From Echinococcus granulosus (Eukaryota; Platyhelminthes; Cestoda; Cyclophyllidea; Taeniidae), in contig NW_020170408.1 in the NCBI RefSeq assembly GCF_000524195.1, forward strand, positions 673,010 through 737,009: a stretch of DNA of 64,000 bases, written 5' to 3'. Below, piece after piece: positions 12,981-23,292 of this stretch; position 1 is the first letter of the stretch, and every line of letters begins with the position of its first letter. The translations under genes and the position numbers were made by a program. The notes below the pieces were generated by a model. The model worked only from the letters and a program-made list of their open reading frames with translations. It did no database searches and was not told where the DNA came from.

Positions 12981-14207
12981 CTCGCGCTGATGTCAAGGCA
13001 CACACACGCTGGTATATGTACTAGATGCGGATTGGCCCATTAAAAGCCATAGTTCCTGCCATTTCCGTTCGGAACAGAATTAGAAAGTAAAAGGAATGGA
13101 AAGACAAAATACAACAAAGAAACAAAGGCCTATTTATGCTGCAGATTCTCTGCCTTTGAAATAACCCTAATGGGAGATAAAACTATGTGGGCCAATTTTT
13201 TGAGCACAACAAAGTATCCTTCTCATCTTAAAAGTTACGCTATTTGTGTAAGAAAAATGAATTTTGTGGTCTTAAAATTAGTGGTCTCTGCAGGTTGTTT
13301 TGTTTAAAAAGTTGAAAGTATATCAGAAGCTACGGAATATTTTCAAGAAAGCACGCTCTAAGCGGTGTTTCGAAAAGGCTTTATGGTCTTTAGAAAAAGA
13401 CACTTCATTACAATTCATTTAAAAGAACGTCAGTTGACTAAGTGGGGTCCATTTAATATGCCACTGAAGTTTTTCAAACCCTCCCCACAGTACACCCGTG
13501 GCTCAGTAGAGTCAACCCAATATCTATTAGGGAGGCGTTTTTTTTAAACCCAATTTTATGAAATAATTGCAAATGTGCTGCGTTGGCCGTTAGTTTAATG
13601 GTCGGTTTTGGTAAAGTACCACCCTGTCTTGTACACCGTTCCTCGCCGGATGGGCTGATCCTCGGGCCATGGCATTTATAGCACACCTAGATTTTCCTGA
13701 AGATGAAAGGATACGTAATGCTGGGGCAGAGAATACATATATTTGACATACAGGGGATATATGAGCTACTGATACTGCTTGAAGGCCAGCTCACTTGGTG
13801 TAGTGAAATGGCCAAGTCAAAAGCGGCTCTTCACCATGGCCGTATTGCATTTGCAGCACCCAGATCCTTTTTACGCCTAACATATATGCTCTGCTTGAGT
13901 ATTGTGCCCCTTGTTGTTCTTAAAAAGCTACAGAAAGACTTCAATCAATAGAATTCCGAAAGCAATTACGGGTCATTACCACCTGATTTCTTCACATTAC
14001 TAATATTTCTATTTGAATAACTATCTCCTTCCGGTTCTAGAAAAAATTTTTCATTTTATGATGGAGATGTTTGTTATGCCCAATTTTTTGATTCGATGCG
14101 CATTGGCTATCTGCTACATGCATTACCATATTATTACTTATTTGTTTTAGCGTATTAGGTCTTTTCAAGCTGGTTGTTTTCGTACGGATGGTGCTCTCAC
14201 TTCGAAC
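12981..14207. other. Shared upstream region of divergent PFDN2 and REC8
   Basis: About 1.2 kb separate the two start codons, so promoters for both genes should lie here unless unseen 5' exons extend further. An AG at 12987-12988 (minus strand) lies six bases before the PFDN2 ATG and could be a 5' acceptor, but it lacks a strong pyrimidine tract. Short open frames (13365-13547, 13703-13951) show no known domain. I see no clear TATA box that I would assign. Confidence 0.45.
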
Positions 14208-17200
14208 ATGTTTTACTCGAATGACTTACTTTCATTGAAGAAGGGACGTTTTGGTGTTTTATGGTAAAGTTTCGCTGTTGTTCCAATTTTTTAAGGTTGG
14301 CAGCCACACGTGGTGTTACGCGCGTGAGTAAGCGTGATATACTCGCTGTTGATATTGTGAGCTCATGGTATGGCGAGTCAGATATCATCATTTTTTTGCT
14401 TAGTTCTGAACTATTGGAGTACGTTAATGGCTCTAAAAGATCTCGTTTGTCTTTGTATCTCTCAGCACAGCTAATGTATGGTTTGTGCAGAGTCTACGTG
14501 GAGAAAGTTTGCATCGTTCTACGTAAGTGCTTGCATTTTCAAGCCCCACTCTGTGCACTTCGGCGTTCATGTGGCAGTTTTTAATAACAGGTGACGCAAA
14601 TGATCTGTATTCTCGAGCGTTGGTATCATTCCGACCGCATTCTGTACAAATAGATGAAGTTCGGTAAACGCCGGTTCTGTTTTTGTTAAGATGCCGGTTC
14701 CGTTATTTCGCAGAGTGCGGCTTTTTATTAAGCTGTTTTTACTTTTCCAATCTTGTTTCCTGCCATTTTATTGTAGCAAGTCACGAGGTAAATCGCGATG
14801 TGATGTCGATATTGAACTTCCACTTACATCAAACGATGACTTCGGCTCATTCAACCTTCTAGGACAACTGGTGGCATCACAACCCGATTTCGAAATAGTT
14901 GGTTGCTTTTCTTAGTGATCCCCTTGTAGTCCATGCCTAGTTTGGATAATTCCTTTTCTTTGCAAGCAAGATTGGAAGATATAACTCTTATTGACGCAGC
15001 GACCACACCTAGAGTAAGTTAGAATTACCTGCCGCAGTTATAGTTAACAGGCCGAATCTGGTCTCGTTTTTGGTGAAGACTTCCAAACAGAGCTTCTATC
15101 CGATCTTTTGGGTAATAACGCTTCTGCGTCAGCTGAAGCTGTCTGTGGGTTATTCCAAGATCCTATCAGAAGTAGCAGGTAATCTTTCCTCTTTTCGTAC
15201 CATTACTTTGGGGACTTCGTTTCATCGTTACTCTTTGATATTTTTAGACAACAATCTGTGTTGAATTTGAGCCCTGATGATAAGGAGAAGTATGTTGATT
15301 TCGTAAAGCTCCTACTTTTGTTCATAGTCGAATTCGTATTGAGGATCTTCTTCCGCGCAAAAGCACTTTGGAAACTTTACAGCCTCTTCGCAAGCGCACA
15401 CGACAATCGTCTGTTTACGAGTAAGTTTTCTGACTGTTTATTTGTGAAACTCTTTCGCTCCGCCATACATTTTTGCTTACAGACTCGATAATATTGACGA
15501 GCAGTCAAAACGGGAAGAAAGTCAAATCCTTCTGAGCGAGTAAGTTTTTTCTTCCTATGATGACAACGGAGTGCATTGGACGGCTGATTTGACGCCTTTT
15601 CCTTCACACCTTTTTGTCAATCAACCGCCTGAAGTTAGACAAAATTCCTATCTGAGGATACCTCTTTTGTCTCGTTCTTGACGCCTAACATTCTTTTGGG
15701 TTTCAGAATTGAGGCCCCTCCTCTTATGGAGCCTGAAGTTCTGCATATTTCTGAGTAAGGTTTCACATTTCCATCCGAGCATTTTGAAGCTTTGTGTTTA
15801 TTAGATACTGCCGATTCACTTCGATAAAACATCGTGTAAGAAGTGTTTTAGTGCCACAGAAGTGTCGTTGAGCTGCCTATTTACCTTGACTTGATTATTC
15901 ATCTAGTTAAATGAATCATTGAGTGAGAAAATTCTTGGTCTTACCATTTACATTATCCATTAATAGTCTATTTGGGACTAGTAGAACTGATTGACCTGGC
16001 TCTAATTTTAAAGTCTTGGTGGGTTTTGGCCATTTGATATTAAGGCGACAGTTTTTTAATTTATTCTTCTTTTTCTGTAGACCTCAAATACCCACGAGCT
16101 GTCAAGATGTCTCTTCCACGGCTAGGTTGGTTCTTCTTTTTTTCAAATTGGGGAATGGGTTGATGGGTCTTTGTGGAAAATTAGGCCTTGAAAACTTCAG
16201 CATTTCTTGCTTTGTTCCGTCAAGATCTTAACATTTATGTATCTTCTACCTTTTCAGGTTCCCACTTTCTGAAATTAGCACTATTCAACCTATCACCGAG
16301 GCGTAAGTTCGCAAATCCTACAGTTGCTGACTTCTGTATGGGTTAACAGTTCGTAGCCGCCTACTTTGATTTGGCAAATGCGTTTGAGGTTGGTCCAATT
16401 TGTGTTAATCCGAGTTTCTTTGAATGCGATTCTTAAAGCCGTCTACGGACGCAAAAACTGCAAGATAAGTCCCCATAAATGTGCTTATTATTTGAGTCAA
16501 ATGGCAAAATTTTCAAAGACGCTGGTGCCACTTTATTCAGCGATAATCGAATGATGTTGCCCATCTGAAGGCCTCCTCGTCAATCCACCAGCTCTTGGCG
16601 AGTGAGTTTGTGTTTTTTAGGGATGATGCAGTTAGGTGTTTTTCAAATCCTCACCCTGAACCAGATACTAAAACCACTTTCTGACACAACTAACTTTTTG
16701 CAGAGGATGCATTCTTCCTGCTACATGCAATAAGTCAAAAAGTGCTCCCGATTTCAATTGTAGAGTTTGATAAAAATACTTTTCTTTAATGAGGATCACA
16801 TTGTTTAAAATTAGGTTTATAGCTCCCGAGCTTGTTAAAAGTTAGTGGCCTTTGACCAGTCCGCGTAATTTTTTGAACTGCTTTTTTTAAAAACAATCAC
16901 GGTGTCGACCTATTGGTTTTGGAGTTGCGGATCACCTACTCCTTCACAGTTTCTTAGTAAACAGCTTTGATGAGACTGGCTTAATTTTTCGCAAAAGTCC
17001 CTTAAAATCCCATGTGCAGGTGGTCTAAATGATTACCAAAGTTGCGTCAGGCGTTGCCAGATTTTGGAATCTTTTCTCGTGATACTTTTTTGAATAGCAA
17101 TCTATAATTTAATGGAACGCATCCAACAACTGCGTCGTGTGGTTTTCAGTTTACCTTGCTGCAATTACTTGTTGCAGCGCATAGTGACCTGTCAAATGTA

Positions 17201-20200
17201 TTATAAGGCGCAGTGATGTACGTTAGCTTACCAGTGTGGTACTCTTTGTAGTGCTTCTCTCATTACTGTCGTCCTCTTATCGCTGACTCCCAATTGGACT
17301 TGTCTAATGGTTCCAGCTTCAGCGCCTTTTGCGGTTGTGAAGCTACAGATTACTTAGAAAAGATATTGGTATTTTGCTATCTAAAGTGTGTAATTTTCAT
17401 TTGACGGGTTCTGCAGAGGTGATGGGATTAAGGACTTCTCATTCTCACCTTACACTGGACCCAAAATTGACTTCTCTGCTTGTTTTTCCTAGAGGTCTAG
17501 TTGTTGTACAGCCGTCCTCTCTCATCACAAGNNNNNNNNNNNNNNNNNNNNNNNNNNNNNNNNNNNNNNNNNNNNNNNNNNNNNNNNNNNNNNNNNNNNN
17601 NNNNNNNNNNNNNNNNNNNNNNNNNNNNNNNGGCTATTGTCACGAATGCTAAGTTCGGTGTTTTTGCTGTCTAGAGACATTTATTTTGTAAATTGCCAAT
17701 GTTAAAGAGCCTAATTCTTCTTAGGCGGACGCTGCAGATTGTTCGAGACCCTTTGGAGTGATTTATGTGTACCACGATCGTGGTAGGATTGAATCCGCCA
17801 CCACATAAGCATAACTTATGTTTGTCTGCTTTAAAAGTGACCAATTTTTCTCTAACACAAAGTGGCTTTTAGGGGGTGTTTGTTTTGTCTGTAAATCGGT
17901 TGTCGGCCCTTTTTACCGTGAAAAATGCAATGATTGGTATTATGGAGTTCAGGAAAGTCCTTTTTAGCACTCTGTAGCAGGCGACACCAGCATTTGTGGG
18001 TCTCGAGGGCAATTTTCGTTTACAGAACCGCGATGATGATAAACTTACCTAGTAGAAAGGCTTTTTCGTGTTAACCCTTTTGGAAAACCTGTTCAATGGA
18101 AGTTTTTTTTCTCCCTCGCTTTAGACGTCAAGCTCCGGAGGAAACCACCGGAGTTTCACTGTTAGCGGGAAAGTAAGTGATTAGCCTTCTTACGTGTCAA
18201 GAAATTCACTTGATGATGAAACCATGTCTCCTTCTCGTACGCTTACATTCAGGGCAAACTTACACTTTATCTCCCCTCCTGTTGTTTCATTTTTTTCAAT
18301 CCAAGCAACGAGCATTCTGTGGGATTCCTCAGTATTTTTTTCTGAAGCTCATGTCCTCTCAGGGAATCTTAGTTTTGGTCACTCCATTACTAACAGTTCC
18401 ACGATTTCATTGATAGCCAGGAGGCATTTTTCAGGTGCAGTAATGCTGAATAGATCAAAACTTTCTTCCATAGTCAGTATTTAGGCTGCTCATCCAAACC
18501 TCTTTTAAAGTTCTTGCCTTCAGAATTCCAGCGCTGCTGGTCCTAAGCCCACTCTGCTGTCATATAATGAGTAGTTTACTCCCTTACCTTGGGCCCTGTA
18601 AAGTGGACGGAGATAAGCGTCTCCTAGTTCCGCCTTATAGCAGATCCAACGTTGATCTTTCTTGAGCTTGACCCTTCCAGCAGTCACTTTATTGTATATC
18701 CGTCCTCCCTCAACGTAAGCAACGCTCGAAGTTATTATCTACGCTTTGATAAGGCTTCATTGCAGAACAACCATTTGCGAATGAGGTGGTTATTTTATTG
18801 CATACAGTGTCTTCAATTGACTTCCGTAGATCTCTCATTCGTAAAAACCTACTTAACGCATTAGCTCACCTTTTAGCGTACCGATTTTCAGATTCGGCTC
18901 TTCATTTCATAGTAGAACATTGATACTCTGTACTTCCATAGAACTTTACCATGTGCATTGAATCTTGGCTCAAAGATGTCCTCTTCTCATTCACTCTGAA
19001 AGGCTACCATTCAAGTGATCCACTAAAAGGCAACACGGTATTGTCAACGTAGGGAAGGCGATATGCATTAAAGGCCCTACTTCTCCCCTTTGGTAGAATT
19101 CACTTGTAGACTTTCGGTTTTCATGGATTCTGGCGACGAAATTTGAGTATTGGTCGTCCGCTTCCATGGGTTCTACAGAGGTGATGGGGTTAAGTGTTCT
19201 CCCTCCTGCTCACCCTACACTGAACCCAAAATTGATTCTGTGCTTGTTGTCACTTCGTGGAGGACAGATGCTGTACACCTGTTTTCCTTTTCCTGCAAGC
19301 AACACTTCAGCAAATAAAAGAGAAATCAGTTTTCTTCTGTTCGGAATTCATTAACATTACTTTCTATTCCCTATTTTCAGGGATCAAGTTCCTGAGGCTG
19401 CCCAGACAAAATCGCCCAAACCTGAGACGTGAGTTGTTTAGCAAATCTAAGCTGATATAAATGCTCAGAAATTTCGAATACAAGCATTATTTTCTTTAAC
19501 CTTTTAGTCTTCAACCCATTGAGGAAGCTTTGCAAGGTACTAGTCCAAAGCGTCGACGTTTGGATGCTGAGGTTGCCGCCAACGACGTGTCGATTCGTAA
19601 CTCATCCCTTGACCTCGGGTGTCCACGGCCTTGTGCTGCCTCTTCAGCTGTCAAGTGGGTCATATTTTTTTCAATTTTTGAGCTAGCATTATTCTTTCTT
19701 CTCTTCACATTTTGCGCTTCTTACCGAGGTGGAGTGATTAAGTTGTATCGTCACATCAGAGGTCCTTACTGATGGAGAAGTATGGCTCACTGATGGAGTT
19801 TTGAGCAAATGGAAGGTTCTAACCGTAGTCATAAGGTCATCCAGCTGTGGAAAGGCATAAACCACAGTCTTTGAAAAGCCCTTCTTTTTCTACGTTTCGT
19901 ATTCTTTGCTCCTCTTGGTAAACCTGTGTTGTTGGTCACCGCAACATAGAGAGTGGCTCAAAACCTGGACATATTGGTGAGGATGTGTTGCCTTGAGGGA
20001 GCATATTTTTGTGAATTGATCCTATCTCATCGCAAGCAACTGTCGATTTAACAAATAGTCTGAATAACCGCTCAACTTTACGTTCGAGCTGAGAATGAGG
20101 TCTACCCGTTTCCACTGCGACGTCATTCATGAAGATTGGTATTTAGGCATTTCCACATTGTAAGGGCCTTAATTGGAAAAGTCTTTTTGGAATGTTGCCG

Positions 20201-23200
20201 GCTAAGAAAAGCCTGTCAATTTTGTCTTCCTTGATTGCTTATCATCTAATGGGTGTGGGGGGGGGGGCAATGTGTGGCTAGTTTATGCATCTCTTCAGGA
20301 GCCTGTTGAAATGGCTTTCATTATACACAGGGCCCAAGGGGTCCAGGTACCTGTCGAACCTTCTGAATATGCACAGGGACTGGTGAGGTGTTAGCAGAAA
20401 TGGCGCAGACGGTGATGTGCGAATGTGTAGGCAAATGTACGGTTAAATCTTGTGGGTCTCCTCGCATCGACCATCAAAACGAAGCCGGTGGTTTAAAAGT
20501 AATCATCCACAAGATAGAAAAGTAGGTGATAAATTCATTTTTTTGCTTCATCAACTCACAGGTACTGCATTGCTCTAGACGGGTCACCGCTCTTCAGACG
20601 TGCTTCATATGTCAGTTTTGAGGAAATTTTATGAGGTTACTATTCTGTATCTTCCCTACCACTTTCCTCTCATTTCATTTTCGTCCAGTTGTCTATCTCG
20701 GTTCCATTCAGTTGCTGGGACCGTTGGAAAGGTGTCATTTGCTCATATAAATCATGCATCCCCATGGAAATACCACGGGTAATTCCAGGATCGACGCCTT
20801 CAAGGCCAATGTCGCTTCAAATGTTAGTCGCCTTATAGACCACAAGAGTAGGGTGGCCGTCACGCATGGGTGTGCCTCCAGTAATCCTTCTGTTGAGTCT
20901 TCATAGAAATGCCCATCAAAGGGCCAAGTTGCCCTCTTAATGTCGTTTAGTATCATGTCAGCGAAATTGTAGTTATCCAGTTCTGGATGTGCAGGTCTGG
21001 TGGGATTTTAACTTCTGTTAAATGGGCATTAGCCTTGGGGCCTCGAGATGTAGTGATTGTAATCTACAAAAAGTGGAGATTTTGTGTGGAGGTAATTGTT
21101 GCTTTTTCTGCCCTTTTTAAGCTCAAAGATTCGGAACGTTTCGAAAGTTTCTTATGTAATTGAGGAGTGGTTTTTTAGCGAATTGGCAATTCCTTTTGAA
21201 CAGGTCAAAGCCGCCACAAGTAGCCTTGGCGACTCTTCATCTCTCCCAGCTGTCCGCTCCAGATGCACAAGTCGTTCCACACCGTCGCCGTCGTCGTCGT
21301 CGCAACTGCTACCTGGTAAGAGATGAGGTGCTCCAGCTCTCGAAAGCCCAGATTATGGAGAACTTTGAGATGAGTCACGAAAACTTGCGTACAAGAGCGG
21401 AGACTCTGGCCCCTGGGGCTTCAGAGGCACATCCAAGGCGTGCAAGATCGTTCTACGTCGACCGATTGCTCGCGCTGCCTGCAAATTGGGAGCTGGCCAT
21501 CAGTCGAACCCTGGGCGAGGTTGGCGTTTCTTCGTAACCTTAATTTATGTGTCTATGATAAAAGGTTGGAAGAGTTGGGTGATTAATAGGATGGGTGGTT
21601 TTATTAAATTCCCCATTTGATGCAATTTCCCCTTCGTAGCTTTGGCGTTCCAAGCGTCGTCTGTGCGAGTCAATGCCACTGGAAGACTCCCGTCCCCTTT
21701 CCAGCCGTGTCTCTCGCTCCAATCTTGGTAGTATCCGCGAGTCTGTGACTGAGTCTTCCCGCGAAGAGGCCCGTGGTACAATGAGTGAACAGTTCTCGGG
21801 CCTCCTTGCTCCCCGTGTCTCCTCTCTGGGCTTAGCGCGAGCCTCCTCCAGCCAAGAACAGGAACAGGAAGGACGCAGTCTTCATATACCTGCATCAACG
21901 CAGAGCATCACCATTCCGGAGGAGAAGATGCTTCCACCTCCACAAGAGCCGCCAACACTTCAGGAGACGACGCTGGTGGCGTCTGAGAGTGAGTCAGAAT
22001 CTCGATGAATGGGCTCAATGGTGAGTTCTAATGGACTTCTAATGGCTTTTTTGATGCCACTTTTGTAGTTCCACCTCCTCAACTGGAAGAAGGACAGCCA
22101 GCGTCAATGACTGAAGGTAGGTTGCGAGGTGTCAAATGATATATTTTAGTCGTAGTGTAAGTTTGAGGGATTGTATGGGTGAGTGAAAAGTCGTTACTAA
22201 GATAATGGACAACCGCGGATATTGATGGGTTCGGATAGATAAGTATGCCCTCAAAACAACTTGGTCCCCAAATTTCCTAGTCCGCAGCACTTGGGCTCTT
22301 CAGCAAGACTTCGTAGTCTCATGTAGATTTTCTTCTTGACACGAAAAGTCCGCGAATCGCAGACATATCCTTGAAACACTTTTTCCGTTGAAACAGACGC
22401 TAATTCGATCCCTGAATCTTTTTTTCACTGAGTCCTGCTCTTACTGCAGACTTTACTTCCACGAAATCCTTACCTCCAGAAGCAAAATACCAAAATGTTT
22501 CGACGGACCGACTCGCATTCATGTCGATAAGGCAGCCAAATTGACAACTTCCATGATCTTTTGTTTGCTGCTTGGCAGTTATTAGGAGACTGACGACTCA
22601 TCTGGTAGAAATTGCCAATACCTTGGGTTTCGTTCCTTCGAATCGGACTTTCCCAAAAGTCTCGAAGGTGCGAAAAGTTGGCATGATTGTCACCCATTAT
22701 GAAGTAATTTGGGTAGGAGTGTCTACCTTGGCCACATTTTGATCAGGACAAAAATTGAGCGGTATTTGGGTAACTTTTTTTTTCTAAACATTTAGCACTT
22801 CCTCCGCGGTCTTCACTGCCTTTTGTTGGTGTGCCTGCTTTCTACGTCGATGAATCAGCACTTTGGAGGTAGTATCGAGCGCTTCTTTTCTCCTTTTCCT
22901 CCTCCCCCTCCTCCTGGTCCTTACCTTCACTCACGTTCATCTTCTTTGTCAGCACCGTCCAAAAAGTTTTCAAAAGCGGTGAATCAACGGTGGAATTTTC
23001 TCGACTTCTAGCGCCTTCCAGTACTCGAAAACAGGCCGCTAAAGCCTTTCATCACCTCCTCTGTACGTGCCTTTTCCATTTCACTCCTATACTTCATCTC
23101 TTGTCAATGGGTTGACTACTCTTTTTTGGTGGATTTTAGGCCTCCTGAAGAAGGGTCGTGCTCGAGTCTCCCAGGTTGCGGCGTTTGAGGAAATTTTTAT

Positions 23201-23222
23201 AAGCCCACTAAATTCCCACTAA
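14208..23222 (+). CDS. REC8: Meiotic cohesin kleisin REC8
   Basis: REC8 closes the cohesin ring between SMC1 and SMC3 in meiosis and is cut by separase. Exons: 14208-14263, 14296-14367, 14404-14522, 14591-14663, 14777-14897, 14930-15013, 15051-15178, 15248-15289, 15328-15420, 15483-15539, 15707-15754, 16081-16125, 16258-16302, 18125-18172, 19381-19428, 19508-19654, 21204-21519, 21640-21988, 22069-22116, 22796-22868, 22953-23062, 23140-23222. They sum to 2205 bases, 734 residues, with phases matching at every join. The N-terminal kleisin domain (residues 1-105) starts MFYSNDLLSLKKGRFGVLW, then LAATRG and RLSLYLSAQL, which are REC8 rather than RAD21 signatures. The middle has SPKRRRLD, a likely nuclear signal, and a seven-Arg run before the LRTRAE segment, as in vertebrate REC8. 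The C-terminal winged helix (about 670-734) has VEFSRLLAPSSTRKQAAKAF. Candidate separase ExxR motifs (for example ESSR) lie in exon 18. Human REC8 has 547 residues. Extra exons inside the 1.8 kb intron holding the assembly gap cannot be excluded. Confidence 0.92.
17406..17531 (+). repeat. Repeat copy A in REC8 intron 13
   Basis: It begins gggttctgcagaggtgatgg and continues with a segment containing acccaaaattga. It resembles copy B at 19168-19287 along roughly 110 bases, about three quarters identical by eye. The copy runs into the assembly gap, which fits a repeat that was hard to assemble. Confidence 0.7.
17532..17631. other. Assembly gap (100 N)
   Basis: Exactly 100 N bases, the usual placeholder for a gap of unknown size. 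It lies in REC8 intron 13, so the real intron may be longer and could hide an exon. Confidence 0.99.
19168..19287 (+). repeat. Repeat copy B in REC8 intron 14
   Basis: It begins gggttctacagaggtgatgg and shares acccaaaattga and tgcttgtt with copy A at 17406. It ends about 94 bases before exon 15. Copies A and B thus precede exons 14 and 15, two exons of equal length and phase. Confidence 0.7.
20257..20267 (+). repeat. Poly-G run of 11
   Basis: An uninterrupted run of 11 G in REC8 intron 16. A simple homopolymer that may be prone to sequencing error. Confidence 0.9.
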
Positions 23223-23281
23223 GAGTGGATTCTTTTTTACGCCTTCTGTTTTAAAGTTTATTGCGTACCTTTTTAGCATAT

Positions 23282-23292
23282 ATTAAATTAAA
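23282..23292 (+). promoter_or_regulatory. Possible REC8 poly(A) signal
   Basis: Two overlapping ATTAAA hexamers lie 60-70 bases after the REC8 stop codon, followed by a T-rich stretch. ATTAAA is the commonest variant of the poly(A) signal. No transcript end is known. Confidence 0.45.

Larger units (their letters stand above)
15248..19654 (+). other. REC8: Block of nine symmetric phase-2 exons in REC8
   Basis: Exons 8-16 are 42, 93, 57, 48, 45, 45, 48, 48 and 147 bases long. Each starts and ends in phase 2, so any can be skipped without shifting the frame. They encode the poorly conserved, Glu/Pro/Ser-rich linker between the two kleisin domains, for example EIEAPPLMEPEVLHISE and RQAPEETTGVSLLAGK. 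The borders are supported by consensus acceptors and GTAAG-like donors; whether all are used is not known. Confidence 0.8.

Noticed and set aside
17374..17652. Open frame running through the N gap
   Set aside because: It exists only because the N bases hide stop codons; the flank is a repeat in a REC8 intron.
14208..23222. Assignment of the kleisin to RAD21 instead of REC8
   Set aside because: WLAATRG, SLYLSAQL and the poly-Arg run before the central segment match REC8; RAD21 has a different sequence at these places.
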